The notes beneath the pieces are model-generated. The model was not told the DNA's origin. It worked only from the letters and a program-made list of their open reading frames with translations, and ran no database searches. A stretch of 64,000 nucleotides of DNA, taken from assembly GCA_016235595.1 (NCBI GenBank), contig JACRJX010000008.1:355092-419091 (forward strand), read 5' to 3'. A program made the translations under genes and the position numbers. The stretch comes from Verrucomicrobiota bacterium (lineage in GTDB: Bacteria; Verrucomicrobiota; Verrucomicrobiia; CAIQCK01). Numbering within the stretch: position 1 is the stretch's first letter; every line of letters starts with the position of its first letter. Shown piece after piece: positions 26,201 through 35,743 of the stretch.

Positions 26201-27016
26201 ATGAAACTCGGCGCTTCCACGCTCACATTCCGGCGGTTGCCACTGGTCACAGCGGTGGGCCGCATCCGCCGGCTTGGCTTTGACACCGTGGATCTCTGTT
26301 GTCTCTTCCCGTCGTACTGTGCGCACTACGATCCCACTGCCTCCAGCAACATCAACGTGACGATCATAGAGGACGCGCTCGCCGGCTTGCGCGTGGCGAC
26401 GCTCAATGTTGCCATGGCCGCGTGGAACAGCACCGACCGCATGGTCCGCTCCGCGCAACTGGAGTTTGTTGCAGGTTCATTGCGCGCCGCCAAGACCCTC
26501 GGCGCCCAGGTCGTCACCGTGCAGAGCGGCAACAAGCCGCGGCTCGAGAGCGATTGGGACGGCTCGGCCCAACTCGTTGGCGAGCCCATCCGTTTGGCCG
26601 CGCGTCAGGCTGAATCGTTCGGCGTAAAGCTGGGCATCGAGATCCGCGCCGGTATGTTGGTGGAAACCGTCGAACAGGCTGAGAAGCTGCTGGAACTCGT
26701 CGCCAGCCCGGCCGTCGGCGTGACCGTGGACACCGGCAGTCTGGCCGCCGCTGGCGTGGACGTGGCCGCCGCCATCGAACGGCTCGGCGCCCGCGTCCAG
26801 CATGTGCATTTGCGCGACGGCAAGCCGGGCAGTCCCATGCTCACGCCCGGTGACGGCAACGTGGACTTTGCCGCCGTCGGACGCGCGCTCCGGAAGATCG
26901 GTTACGACCGAGTCTGTTCCATCGCGTTGGACTGGAGCAAGGTGCCCGATGACCCCGCCGAGGAACTCCGGCGCGCGCGCTCTCACATCGTAAAAGAGTT
27001 CGAAATGGCAGCCTGA
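26201..27016 (+). CDS. Sugar phosphate isomerase/epimerase-like TIM barrel (AP endonuclease 2 family)
   Basis: 271 residues. The barrel opens MKLGASTLTFRRLPLV, continues FDTVDLCCLFP, VATLNVAMAAWN, AQVVTVQSG, VKLGIEIRAGML, VGVTVDTGSLAAAG and VQHVHLRDGKPG, which place Glu, Asp and His residues at the strand ends as in xylose-isomerase-like AP_endonuc_2 proteins with a divalent metal site. The substrate (an inositol, ribulose or other sugar) cannot be read from the sequence. The ATG at 26201 is preferred over a TTG four codons earlier. The gene sits alone, 19 nt upstream of the beta-propeller/haem protein gene. Confidence 0.8.
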   Translation: MKLGASTLTFRRLPLVTAVGRIRRLGFDTVDLCCLFPSYCAHYDPTASSNINVTIIEDALAGLRVATLNVAMAAWNSTDRMVRSAQLEFVAGSLRAAKTLGAQVVTVQSGNKPRLESDWDGSAQLVGEPIRLAARQAESFGVKLGIEIRAGMLVETVEQAEKLLELVASPAVGVTVDTGSLAAAGVDVAAAIERLGARVQHVHLRDGKPGSPMLTPGDGNVDFAAVGRALRKIGYDRVCSIALDWSKVPDDPAEELRRARSHIVKEFEMAA

Positions 27017-27035
27017 TCAGCTTTACTCTCCGGCC

Positions 27036-28910
27036 ATGTTCACGCGCTCGGTTATCAGCACCATCGTGTTCACGAGCCTCCTTACCACAACGTTTGCACA
27101 ATCATCCCAGCCAGCCAGCCTGTCCCCTGCCGCGTTGGTGGCATCGCCGGACGGCGGCACTCTCTATATTGCCTGCGCCACAGGCAACCGCGTCGTCGTG
27201 TTCAACATCGCGTCCCGCAAAGTGACGCGCTCCGTTGAGATGCCGGGCAGTGCGACGGGACTTTGCCTTTCGGCGGATGGCGCGCGGTTGTTCGTGACGT
27301 GCGCCGCCCCGGCCAGCCGCGTCTGTATCGTGGAAACCGCGAGCGGCAAAGTGATCGAAGAACTCTCCGCGGGGCATACTGCGATGGGGCCGGTACTCTC
27401 GCCTGACGGCAAGACGCTCTTTGTCTGCAATCGTTTCAACCACGATGTGAGCGTGTTCGACGTGGCGACGAAAAGAGAGCTGCAGCGGATTTCAGTCAAG
27501 CGGGAGCCGGTGGCCGCAGCGATCACGCCGGACGGCAGACGGCTGCTCGTTGCGAACCACCTTCCCTCCGGCCGTGCCGACGTGGCGCACGTGGCGGCGG
27601 TCGTGGGCGTCATTGACACGGCGCGCGGCCAGGTCGTGGACGACCTCTGGCTGCCCAACGGCAGTGGCGCGCTGAACGACCTTCGCGTTTCGCCCGACGG
27701 AAAATACGCCGTGCTCACCCACCTCATCGGGCGGTTCTGGCGGCCGGCGACGCAGATCGAGCGCGGCGCGATGAATTCCAACGCAATGACGATCATTGCG
27801 CTCGACCGCATGGAAACGCTGAACACCGTGCTGTTCGACGATTGGGACCGTGGCGCGGCCAACCCGTGGGGAGCCGCGTGGAGTGCCGACAGCCGCACGC
27901 TCGTGGTCACCCACGCCGGCGCGCACGAAGTCAGCGTCATTGATTTCCCCGCGCTGCTCGCGAGGCTGATAGACATGCCGCCCGCGCTGCTGCAGGTGAC
28001 GGTTCCCTATGCGTTTGGCATGCCGCCGCCCGCGCCGACGGATGCATCCAACGATCCCTCGTTCCTCGGCGGCCTGCGCGACCGCCGGCGCCTCCCCAAG
28101 GACAACCTCGGGCCCCGCGCGGTGGTGGTGATCGGGCGGCGTGCCTATGTAGTCAATTATTTCTCCGACACGCTGAATGTGATGGAACTCGATCGTCTGC
28201 AACCGGAGGCGGAAACGATCCCGCTCGGCCCCCAATCGCGGATGACCACGGCGCGCCTGGGCGAACTCTATTTCCACGACGCCCGCATTTGCTACCAGGG
28301 ATGGCAAAGCTGTTCAAGCTGCCATCCGGGCGACGCGCGCGTGGACGGGCTGAACTGGGACCTGCCCAACGACAGTCTCGGCAATCCGAAAAACACGAAG
28401 AGTCTCCTGCTCGCGCACAAGACGCCGCCGGTCATGAGTCTCGGCCAGCGCAAGACCGCGGAAGCCGCCGTCCGTGTCGGCATCCAGCACATTCTGTTCA
28501 CCTATCAACCGGGCAGTGTCGCCAGGGCAATGGACGTGTATCTCAAGTCGCGCAAACCGGTTCCCAGCCCTCACCTCGTCAATGGCAGACTCTCGCTGGC
28601 GGCGCAGCGCGGCGAAAAGCTGTTTCACAGCCCGGAGACCCGGTGCGCGCAGTGCCATCCGCCGCCGCTGTTCACCGACCTGCGCTCGCACGACGTCGGC
28701 ACTCGCGGACCGATGGATCGCGCGGCAGACCGTTTCGACACGCCTTCTCTGATCGAACTCTGGCGCACCGCGCCCTATCTCCACGACGGCTCGGTCGTTG
28801 CGCTGCGCGACCTGCCGGTCTTCGCCAACCCGGACGACCGGCACGGCAAGACCTCGCACCTGACCGCCGACGAAATCCTTGACCTCTGCGAGTATCTGCT
28901 GTCGCTCTAG
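27036..28910 (+). CDS. Secreted YVTN beta-propeller/di-haem cytochrome c protein
   Basis: 624 residues. A signal peptide (about 1-21) is followed by a beta-propeller (about 30-330) with YVTN-type blades such as PDGGTLYIACATGNRVVVFN and SPDGKTLFVCNRFNHDVSVF. The C-terminal half is a cytochrome c peroxidase/MauG-like region with two haem sites: CSSCH at about residue 426 and CAQCH at about 537, plus FDTPSLIELWRTAPYLHDGS, typical of the family. It would act in the periplasm in electron transfer or peroxide chemistry. It is common in PVC bacteria; the partner is unknown. Confidence 0.85.
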   Translation: MFTRSVISTIVFTSLLTTTFAQSSQPASLSPAALVASPDGGTLYIACATGNRVVVFNIASRKVTRSVEMPGSATGLCLSADGARLFVTCAAPASRVCIVETASGKVIEELSAGHTAMGPVLSPDGKTLFVCNRFNHDVSVFDVATKRELQRISVKREPVAAAITPDGRRLLVANHLPSGRADVAHVAAVVGVIDTARGQVVDDLWLPNGSGALNDLRVSPDGKYAVLTHLIGRFWRPATQIERGAMNSNAMTIIALDRMETLNTVLFDDWDRGAANPWGAAWSADSRTLVVTHAGAHEVSVIDFPALLARLIDMPPALLQVTVPYAFGMPPPAPTDASNDPSFLGGLRDRRRLPKDNLGPRAVVVIGRRAYVVNYFSDTLNVMELDRLQPEAETIPLGPQSRMTTARLGELYFHDARICYQGWQSCSSCHPGDARVDGLNWDLPNDSLGNPKNTKSLLLAHKTPPVMSLGQRKTAEAAVRVGIQHILFTYQPGSVARAMDVYLKSRKPVPSPHLVNGRLSLAAQRGEKLFHSPETRCAQCHPPPLFTDLRSHDVGTRGPMDRAADRFDTPSLIELWRTAPYLHDGSVVALRDLPVFANPDDRHGKTSHLTADEILDLCEYLLSL

Positions 28911-29011
28911 CTTGGAGCGGCGGCGGCAGGCACGATTTTTCACGACAGGAGGATGGCAACTTCATCCGCGCTTGCGGTGTTCACATCAGCGGCTCTGAAT
29001 TGTGACGTTTT

Positions 29012-31330
29012 ATGAATTTGAATCGATGGAACACGGTATGGGGATTGGCGCTGGCGCTGGCGCCAACGGCGTGGGCGCAGTTCAACCCGAAGATCGCCTA
29101 CGTCTATCCCGCCGGCGGACGGCAGGGCACGACCTTCGAGGTCAACGTCGCCGGCCAGTTCCTTCAGGGCGTCACTAATGTCTTCATTTCCGGCAGCGGT
29201 GTCGTCGAAGCCTCGTTCGTTGAGTACAACCGGCCGCTGCCGAATCGGGACTTCTTCCTCTTGCAGGACAAGTTGAAGGAGATGACCGAACGGAAGCGGA
29301 CGTTCTTCCAGAATCGATGGAACGCCAGCGCCTCGAAATCTTCCACGAACGCGGTCTGGACGGCCGCGGATGACAAGGAGATGGAGGATATTCGCACGAA
29401 GATCCGGAAGAACCCGCCCAACTTCAATAACCGCATCAGTGCCGCCCTCGCCGAGGTCGCCACCGTCCGGGTCACGCTGGCGCCGGACGCGGAGCCGGGC
29501 GAGCGGGAAATCCGGCTGGGCATGCCACGGGGCGTCACCAACCCGCTTGTCTTCTGCGTAGGTCAGTGGCCGGAGGTCAACGAGACCGAGGAATTTCGAA
29601 GCTTCGATCCGAGGTTCCCTTTCGCGCAAGGCAATCGTCCGCGGCTTGGCACTTCGAAGGAGCCCGACCAAGCCATCACATTGCCGGCGGTGGTCAACGG
29701 CCGCCTGATGCCCGGCGATGTGGACCGCTTCCGTTTCACGGCGACCAAGGGGCAGAGCCTTGTCGTGGCAGCCAGCGCGCGGCAGTTGATTCCGTATATC
29801 TCCGATGCCGTGCCCGGTTGGTTCCAAGCCACGCTTGCGCTCTACGATGCCAAGGGCAGGGAAGTGGCCTACGACGACGACTTCCGCTTCAATCCCGATC
29901 CGGTGCTTCACTACGAGATTCCCGCCGACGGCGACTACGTCATCGAAATCAAGGACTCGATCTTTCGCGGCCGCGAGGACTTCGTCTACCGGATCACCCT
30001 TGGCGAGATGCCGTTCATCACCAGCATCTTCCCGCTCGGTGGTCCCGCCGGCGGGAAAACGAAGGTGGAGTTGAAAGGCTGGAATCTGCCCGTTGCGAAC
30101 CTCACCGTGGAGGGCCGCCAGACACCCGGCATCCATTCAATCTCGGTGCGCAATTCAAATACTGTCCCGTTTGCCGTGAGCGAGTTGCCGGAATGTTTCG
30201 AGAAAGAGCCGAACAACGAGAAGTCGCACGCCCAGCGGGTCACGTTGCCCATGATCGTCAATGGACGCATTGATAAACCGGACGACGTGGACGTGTTCCG
30301 CATCGAAGGCAGGGAAGGCGACGAGTTTGTGGCGGAAGTGATGGCGCGACGGCTGAACTCGCCGCTCGATTCCGTTCTCAAGCTCACCGACGCCAGCGGC
30401 ATGGAGATCGCCTTCAACGACGATCACACCGACAAGGCCGCCGGCCTGACGACACATCACGCCGACTCTTACATCCGGACGACGCTGCCGAAGAGCGGCG
30501 TCTATTACCTCTACCTCAGCGACACACAGCATCACGGCGGTCCCGAGTACGCCTATCGCCTGCGCCTGGGCCCGCCTCAGCCCGATTTCGAACTGCGCAT
30601 CGTTCCCTCCAGCATCAACACGCGTGTGGCCGCGACCACGCCGTTCACCGTCTATGCGTTGCGCAAGGACGGTTTCGACGGCGACATTGTGTTCTCGCTG
30701 CCGGACGCGCCGGGAGGTTTCAGACTCGGCGGCGCGCGCCTGCCGGCTGGACAGGACAAGATCCATCTCACGCTCACCGTGCCGCCGACGCCGCGGGAAC
30801 AACCGCTGGCCCTCAACCTCGAAGGCCGCGCCGTCATCAACGGTCGCGAAGTGGCCCATCGTGCCGTGCCGGCCGAGGACATGATGCAGGCGTTTGAGTA
30901 TCGACACTTGGTGCCCGCGCAGGAGTTGAAGGTCTTCGTGGCTGGCAACGTCACGGCACGGCAGCCTTACATCAGGGTTCTCGGCGACTCGCCGTTGAAA
31001 ATGCCTGCCGGCGGCACGGTCAAACTTCGGGTCTTCGCGCCGGGCTTCGCGTATGTGCCGAAAGCCCAGCTTGAGCTGGTTGATCCGCCAGAGGGTGTCA
31101 CCATCAAGAGTGTCTCGCAGACGCGCGAGGGCCGCGAGATCGTGCTGGCCGCCGACGCCAAGGTGAAGCCCGACCTGAAAGGCAACCTGATCATCAGCGT
31201 CTTCAGTGAAGGCAACCTCCCCTTCGGCAAAGGCAAGGCGCAGCCCCCGCAACAGCAACAACAACAGCGCCCGCGTCGTTTCGCCTTCGCCACCCTGCCA
31301 GCCATCCCATTCGAGATCGTTCAGAAATGA
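29012..31330 (+). CDS. Secreted protein with bacterial pre-peptidase C-terminal (PPC) domains
   Basis: 772 residues with a signal peptide (about 1-22). An N-terminal IPT/TIG-like strand set (YVYPAGGRQGTTFEVNVAGQ) leads to two PPC-like beta-sandwiches: one around LPAVVNGRLMPGDVDRFRFTA and one around LPMIVNGRIDKPDDVDVFRIEG, each with the D-x-D-x-F/Y core and a later D-G-D-Y-V or SGVYYLYLSD strand. The C-terminus ends with a Gln-rich run (PPQQQQQQRP) and a final strand. Such proteins are abundant in Planctomycetes and Verrucomicrobia with unknown role. It is preceded by about 100 nt without an evident promoter. Confidence 0.78.
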   Translation: MNLNRWNTVWGLALALAPTAWAQFNPKIAYVYPAGGRQGTTFEVNVAGQFLQGVTNVFISGSGVVEASFVEYNRPLPNRDFFLLQDKLKEMTERKRTFFQNRWNASASKSSTNAVWTAADDKEMEDIRTKIRKNPPNFNNRISAALAEVATVRVTLAPDAEPGEREIRLGMPRGVTNPLVFCVGQWPEVNETEEFRSFDPRFPFAQGNRPRLGTSKEPDQAITLPAVVNGRLMPGDVDRFRFTATKGQSLVVAASARQLIPYISDAVPGWFQATLALYDAKGREVAYDDDFRFNPDPVLHYEIPADGDYVIEIKDSIFRGREDFVYRITLGEMPFITSIFPLGGPAGGKTKVELKGWNLPVANLTVEGRQTPGIHSISVRNSNTVPFAVSELPECFEKEPNNEKSHAQRVTLPMIVNGRIDKPDDVDVFRIEGREGDEFVAEVMARRLNSPLDSVLKLTDASGMEIAFNDDHTDKAAGLTTHHADSYIRTTLPKSGVYYLYLSDTQHHGGPEYAYRLRLGPPQPDFELRIVPSSINTRVAATTPFTVYALRKDGFDGDIVFSLPDAPGGFRLGGARLPAGQDKIHLTLTVPPTPREQPLALNLEGRAVINGREVAHRAVPAEDMMQAFEYRHLVPAQELKVFVAGNVTARQPYIRVLGDSPLKMPAGGTVKLRVFAPGFAYVPKAQLELVDPPEGVTIKSVSQTREGREIVLAADAKVKPDLKGNLIISVFSEGNLPFGKGKAQPPQQQQQQRPRRFAFATLPAIPFEIVQK

Positions 31331-31442
31331 CGCGTTAGAGCGATGATCGCTGACCGCAAATAGCCGTCAAATGTTGACGCAGATGAACCTGCCGCAACAC
31401 CCCTGACCTTTGGAGCGCCTTGGGCTTCACGCCTGCGGGCAT

Positions 31443-33590
31443 TCATCGTGGCAGTCCCCTCGCATTCTGTTGCGCTTTTTCATACTTCTCCAAAGCCGCT
31501 TTGACTTTCGGATCGTCCTTCGCAGCGATCAGACCCTGCGAGGCGCCATACCAGAGCGCGCGGTCCGAGGGGTTGTCGAGAATGGCAAGGAGGAACGCGA
31601 TGGCTTGCGCGTTGTTCTTCTTGGCGGGCGCTTGAAGCGCGAAGACGGCGGATGTTTTGAGAATCTTGTGTTGGTCGTGGTGAAGGAGCATCTGGAGCGC
31701 CTCGGCATGGCCGAGGGCGGCGGCAATGCCCAGTGCGTCCGGAGCAATGCCACTCAACGGCCGCAGATCGAGCGAACGTTTGAGCGCCTCGAAAGCCTTT
31801 GCGTTGCCCTTGCCGGCCTGCTCGCCGAGGAGATCGTAGGCCGCGCGCATGAGCGCGCCGTTGGTGATGAGACGCTCCTTTTCCCTGGCGTAGTTTATGC
31901 CCTGATAAAGTTTTTTGGCGGCGTCGTGCAGTTCGTCGAAAGCCTTCGGGTCGCCCCCGATAATGCGGGCGGCCAGGTCGCGCATGGCTTGCTTGGCGGG
32001 CTCGAGTGGATCGGGCGCAGGCGGGGCGGGGTTCGCAGGAAGATTGACGGTGGCTACTGCGGGCCGCCGCCGCGGAGGCAGGATACGGGGAGGCTCCTTC
32101 ACGGTGTATTCGAGCGTGGTGGCGGGGGCCTTGGGCGTGACCCAGAACCGGAGCGGCTTGAGCGGGATATTCGTCAAGACCTCGCGCGGGATGCGAATGT
32201 CAATCCAGCGGCCCAGAATTCTCAGGAGGCCGCCGGAGTTGTTCACGTTTTCGGAGTGGCTCTCGTCGCCCCTCCGCCGGAAGCTGAGGCTGTAGCTCAC
32301 AAAGAACTGGTTCTTCGTCTTGACCGTCCGGGCGCCAATGACTTCCCCGACGGAGAACCGGATGCCTTCGCGGACATTGGGAGACCCAACGCTGACACCG
32401 GGGGTATAAATCAAGTTCAGCTCGCGCGGGTCGTTTGTGGTTTCTGGAGAACCGGGGATCGGAAGGTCTGTGGCGTGGGTAAACCGGATGTAGAGAAAGA
32501 CGGAATCGCTGGTGGCCTGCACGCTCCAGTTCGGATCGCCGGTGGGCACGGCGTCTATCTTTGACCAGTCTTCGCCTCCTTCAATGAAGGGCGCAGTGTC
32601 CGGCGGCAGCCAGAAGGCTTTGGCGAGATCGTCCGGCGGACAGTCCCGGACGCGGGTGAAGTGGAGTTTCCACTGGCCGTCTTCCATCAGGAAGAGGTCA
32701 AAGTGGTGATTCACCGCGCCGCGCGAATCCTTCAACGTGTAGTAGACGCCGGCGGTTTTTGTTTTCAGAGAAACAGACACAACCGCCGGTGCGTCATCGC
32801 GGCCGTGTGGCAACCGGCACCAATGTGCCTTCTGCTCGTCGGTCATCTGGCCGAGTGATTCCTTGCTTAGCATTTCGAGCGCGAGCTTCCCGTCACCGGC
32901 CTTGATGGCGTCGTGGAGTTTTTTGAAAGCCTCTTTGACGGCGGCCTCTTTTGCCTGCGCATCCTCCAGCGAGGCTGGTATGACCGCGCCGGATTTCAGT
33001 GCCCGCTCGATCTTCTCCCTCTCCTCCGAAAGGGCGTCGTTGCCGTAAACGACCCGGATGCACGCTTCCTCCATCTTCGAACCGTGCATGAATACTCGAA
33101 CCGTGGTTGCCTCCGGGTTCGGCCCGGAAGTCGTGGGTTTCCAGTCGCACTTGAAAACCGGTTTGACGGCGAAACACTCCTCCCACGACGGGTCTGAATT
33201 CGGATGACTATCGAGGTCCAGGATGGGCTCGCCAAATTGGGCGGCAAGCATCTTGCGAACTTCTCTGAGTTGGTGAAGAGGCCGCTGGTTGCGGTAAAGC
33301 TGGAAGTCAACAAACCCGTGGCAGAACTTGTTGTTGATGAAACACAGATGCCACCACGCCGCTGGTTTGCCAAGGTAGCTGCCTCTTCGCAAACTAAGCG
33401 TCGAGACAACGCCGTTCTCCTGCTTCTCCAACACGCGCTGCCGGTCCGCGAGGGCGATCTTCCTGGCCTCTTCGATGGAAGTCCCCCAGCGAATGCCGAT
33501 GAAGCCGTCCAGGGTCGCGGCCTGCAATTGCAGTGGAGCGCCGAGAAGGCAGAGGAGAAACAACGCGCGGAGGTGGTTATGCGTTTTCAT
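31443..33590 (-). CDS. Secreted protein with C-terminal HEAT/ARM-like repeats
   Basis: 715 residues. A signal peptide (about 1-25, ending LQLQAATL) precedes a domain beginning GFIGIRWGTSIEEARKIA, which is followed by a charged helical section (SEEREKIERALKSG to KLHDAIKAGDG). The middle (about 360-530) is beta-rich and resembles a carbohydrate-binding or DOMON-like module (DPNWSVQATSDSVFLYIRF). The last 180 residues form alpha-helical HEAT-like repeats (AFEALKRSLDLRP, HAEALQMLLHHDQ). It lies 4 nt downstream of the next gene on the same strand and is probably co-transcribed with it. Function not recognised. Confidence 0.55.
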   Translation of the reverse strand: MKTHNHLRALFLLCLLGAPLQLQAATLDGFIGIRWGTSIEEARKIALADRQRVLEKQENGVVSTLSLRRGSYLGKPAAWWHLCFINNKFCHGFVDFQLYRNQRPLHQLREVRKMLAAQFGEPILDLDSHPNSDPSWEECFAVKPVFKCDWKPTTSGPNPEATTVRVFMHGSKMEEACIRVVYGNDALSEEREKIERALKSGAVIPASLEDAQAKEAAVKEAFKKLHDAIKAGDGKLALEMLSKESLGQMTDEQKAHWCRLPHGRDDAPAVVSVSLKTKTAGVYYTLKDSRGAVNHHFDLFLMEDGQWKLHFTRVRDCPPDDLAKAFWLPPDTAPFIEGGEDWSKIDAVPTGDPNWSVQATSDSVFLYIRFTHATDLPIPGSPETTNDPRELNLIYTPGVSVGSPNVREGIRFSVGEVIGARTVKTKNQFFVSYSLSFRRRGDESHSENVNNSGGLLRILGRWIDIRIPREVLTNIPLKPLRFWVTPKAPATTLEYTVKEPPRILPPRRRPAVATVNLPANPAPPAPDPLEPAKQAMRDLAARIIGGDPKAFDELHDAAKKLYQGINYAREKERLITNGALMRAAYDLLGEQAGKGNAKAFEALKRSLDLRPLSGIAPDALGIAAALGHAEALQMLLHHDQHKILKTSAVFALQAPAKKNNAQAIAFLLAILDNPSDRALWYGASQGLIAAKDDPKVKAALEKYEKAQQNARGLPR

Positions 33591-33594
33591 GGCG

Positions 33595-35688
33595 TTAGAA
33601 ATCGAATCCCCGCCGGTCCGATTTCTTCTTGGGAGGAGGCGGTGGTTTGGTGGAGGCATAGTCCACGACGATGACCTTGTAGAGGCTCAGGCGCGGCAGT
33701 TTCACCAGCAACGAATGCTCGCCGACGCGCCATTCGGGGCGCGTGGCGTCGGACGAGTCGGGATCAAGCGCGGTGATGCCACGCGGCTTCAGGTCTTGAG
33801 GGATTGGCAGGCGCATGATGATGTTGTCGACGGGCGTGGGCGGCGGCGCGTTGACACCGAGCGGGACGTTGTAGTTGACGATGTGGTAGCAGGCACGCAC
33901 GTCCCACGTCACGCGGTCACGGCGGGTGAAGGCGTTGACGAAGACGTTTTTCAACTCCGGCCGCTCGTCTTCGTCGAAGACGGAGCCGCTCACGTGGACG
34001 TAGTTGGCCAGCCACGACGGCACGGCGTCGGGCGCGGCGAGCGAGGCCATCCGCATCACCAACCCCTTGGCCTGGCCGCGCGACTTGGCCAGCGCCACGA
34101 GCGGAGAGTCTTCCGGATGTTCGCCGACAAGCAGGGCGTTGCCGCCTTCGCGGACCCAATCGGCGATGATGCCGAGCTGCTTCGGATCCGCGCGCGTGAT
34201 CGCCGGCACCACCATCGCGGGATAACGGCGGAGGAAATTGTTGGTGGTGAAGCTCTCCTCGGTGACGTAATCGAACGGCACGTGCCCGGCGAGCAACTGG
34301 CTGCCGACCTGCTCGACGGCGGCTTCGTGTTTCTTGTTGCCGGCGAGTTTCTGTTCGCTCAGGAAAAGAACGCCGATCGCGGCGAACGAGTCGTTGCTGC
34401 GGTATAGGTCGGCGTTGCGCTCGTAGAAACCGCGCCACTGCTTGAGCACTGCCGGGCCGTCGGGGAGTTTGGGCGGGATGAGGAAACCGCCGCCGTTGCC
34501 GAACGCCGCCATCTCGGCGCAACCGAGCGCAGCGCTGGCGCGGTTCATCTCGAACTGCGGCTGCGACTTCGGGTAGCCGCTGCGCGTGAGGATGATGGGC
34601 TTCACCATCTTTCGCACGCACTGGACGAACTTCAGCTCCATAATGTTGTGGTTGACGTGCTTGCCGTCCGCCAGGCCGGGATGCGTGCCGAACTGGCCGT
34701 CAGATTTCTCGAACATCACGTAATCGCTGTCGGCGAAGACAAGCCGGACCGCTTCGTAACGGTTGTGGCCGCCGTTGGGGAAAATCTTGAAGCTGCGCGC
34801 GGTTTTGTCGCCTTTGCCGGTGCTGGCCATGGCGCTCACGGCAGCGGTGCGGAGGCGGAGTTGGAACAGGTGCAGACTCTCCATCCAGAACCGCTTCGCC
34901 TCTTCGTAAAGGCGTGCGTCGCTTGGCACGGCCTGTTTGAGGTCGTCGCTGCCGAGGCCGCGCTTCTTCGCCCAGTCGCGGAAAAGTTTCTGGCACTGCT
35001 CGCAGTAACAACGTTGCGAGGCGCCGTTGTCCACAAACGTGCCGTCGTAGCCGCAGCGGACGAGGAGTTTCACGACGCGCGTCAACCAGTGCTGCCAGTT
35101 CGGGTTGTTGACGCAGGCGGCGTAACGGTGGTTCGGCTCGTAGGGGGGATAGGAATCACCCTCGTATTTGTAAAACCGCTGGAAGTCTCCCTGCGGGTCG
35201 AGCTGCAACCACTTCGCCGGGTCGGGCGCGGGGCGCAGTCCGAGCATGAACGGCCCGCTGTATTTCTGCCAATCGTCGTAGAACGCCCAGAAGCCGGTGC
35301 GTTTCACGTGGTGCCCCGCCACGGTCATCCCGCAGATGTAGGGCATCACCATCTTGACGCCGGCGTCGTGCAGCGAGCGAACCATCGCGGTGAGGTCGTC
35401 AATGCGTTGCGTGACCTCGGCTGGCGTCAGGCGCTTGATGCCGTCGCCTTTGCCGAACGCCTGGTTTTCGCCGCCCAGCGCCCGGATCGGCCCCCAGTTG
35501 TGCGTCATCGGCACGTCCTTGCCGAGATGCAGCAGTTCCGGCGGCGCGGCGGCGACGTGGGCGAGCCACTCGGCATTGCCGACATGGCTGGAACCGTAGT
35601 CGAGCACGTAGGTGATCGGCGGTTCGGTGAGGCCGCTGGCGAGCGGCGCGAGTTGCGTGGCTGTGGCGAGCAGAATGGTCGTAAGCAT
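33595..35688 (-). CDS. Putative TIM-barrel glycoside-hydrolase-like secreted protein
   Basis: 697 residues. A short hydrophobic N-terminus may be a signal peptide. The region about 30-450 looks like a glycoside-hydrolase barrel: GPIRALGGENQAF, GVKMVMPYICGMT, GYDGTFVDNGASQRCYCEQCQKLF, the last with three Cys that resemble a zinc knuckle often seen in hydrolases of the GHL or GH42 type. The part about 460-600 (AIGVLFLSEQ, RYPAMVVPAITRADPKQLG, WVREGGNALLVGEH) recalls a GATase-like trimerisation domain of GH42 enzymes. The C-terminus is a beta-strand region ending KPPPPPKKKSDRRG. Substrate is unknown. Upstream (plus strand) is an MFS gene 55 nt away. Confidence 0.55.
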   Translation of the reverse strand: MLTTILLATATQLAPLASGLTEPPITYVLDYGSSHVGNAEWLAHVAAAPPELLHLGKDVPMTHNWGPIRALGGENQAFGKGDGIKRLTPAEVTQRIDDLTAMVRSLHDAGVKMVMPYICGMTVAGHHVKRTGFWAFYDDWQKYSGPFMLGLRPAPDPAKWLQLDPQGDFQRFYKYEGDSYPPYEPNHRYAACVNNPNWQHWLTRVVKLLVRCGYDGTFVDNGASQRCYCEQCQKLFRDWAKKRGLGSDDLKQAVPSDARLYEEAKRFWMESLHLFQLRLRTAAVSAMASTGKGDKTARSFKIFPNGGHNRYEAVRLVFADSDYVMFEKSDGQFGTHPGLADGKHVNHNIMELKFVQCVRKMVKPIILTRSGYPKSQPQFEMNRASAALGCAEMAAFGNGGGFLIPPKLPDGPAVLKQWRGFYERNADLYRSNDSFAAIGVLFLSEQKLAGNKKHEAAVEQVGSQLLAGHVPFDYVTEESFTTNNFLRRYPAMVVPAITRADPKQLGIIADWVREGGNALLVGEHPEDSPLVALAKSRGQAKGLVMRMASLAAPDAVPSWLANYVHVSGSVFDEDERPELKNVFVNAFTRRDRVTWDVRACYHIVNYNVPLGVNAPPPTPVDNIIMRLPIPQDLKPRGITALDPDSSDATRPEWRVGEHSLLVKLPRLSLYKVIVVDYASTKPPPPPKKKSDRRGFDF

Positions 35689-35743
35689 AAGCGGCTTTTC
35701 CGTTGGCGCGAATCCCGCGCGGTAGCTATTGTCGCAAACAACG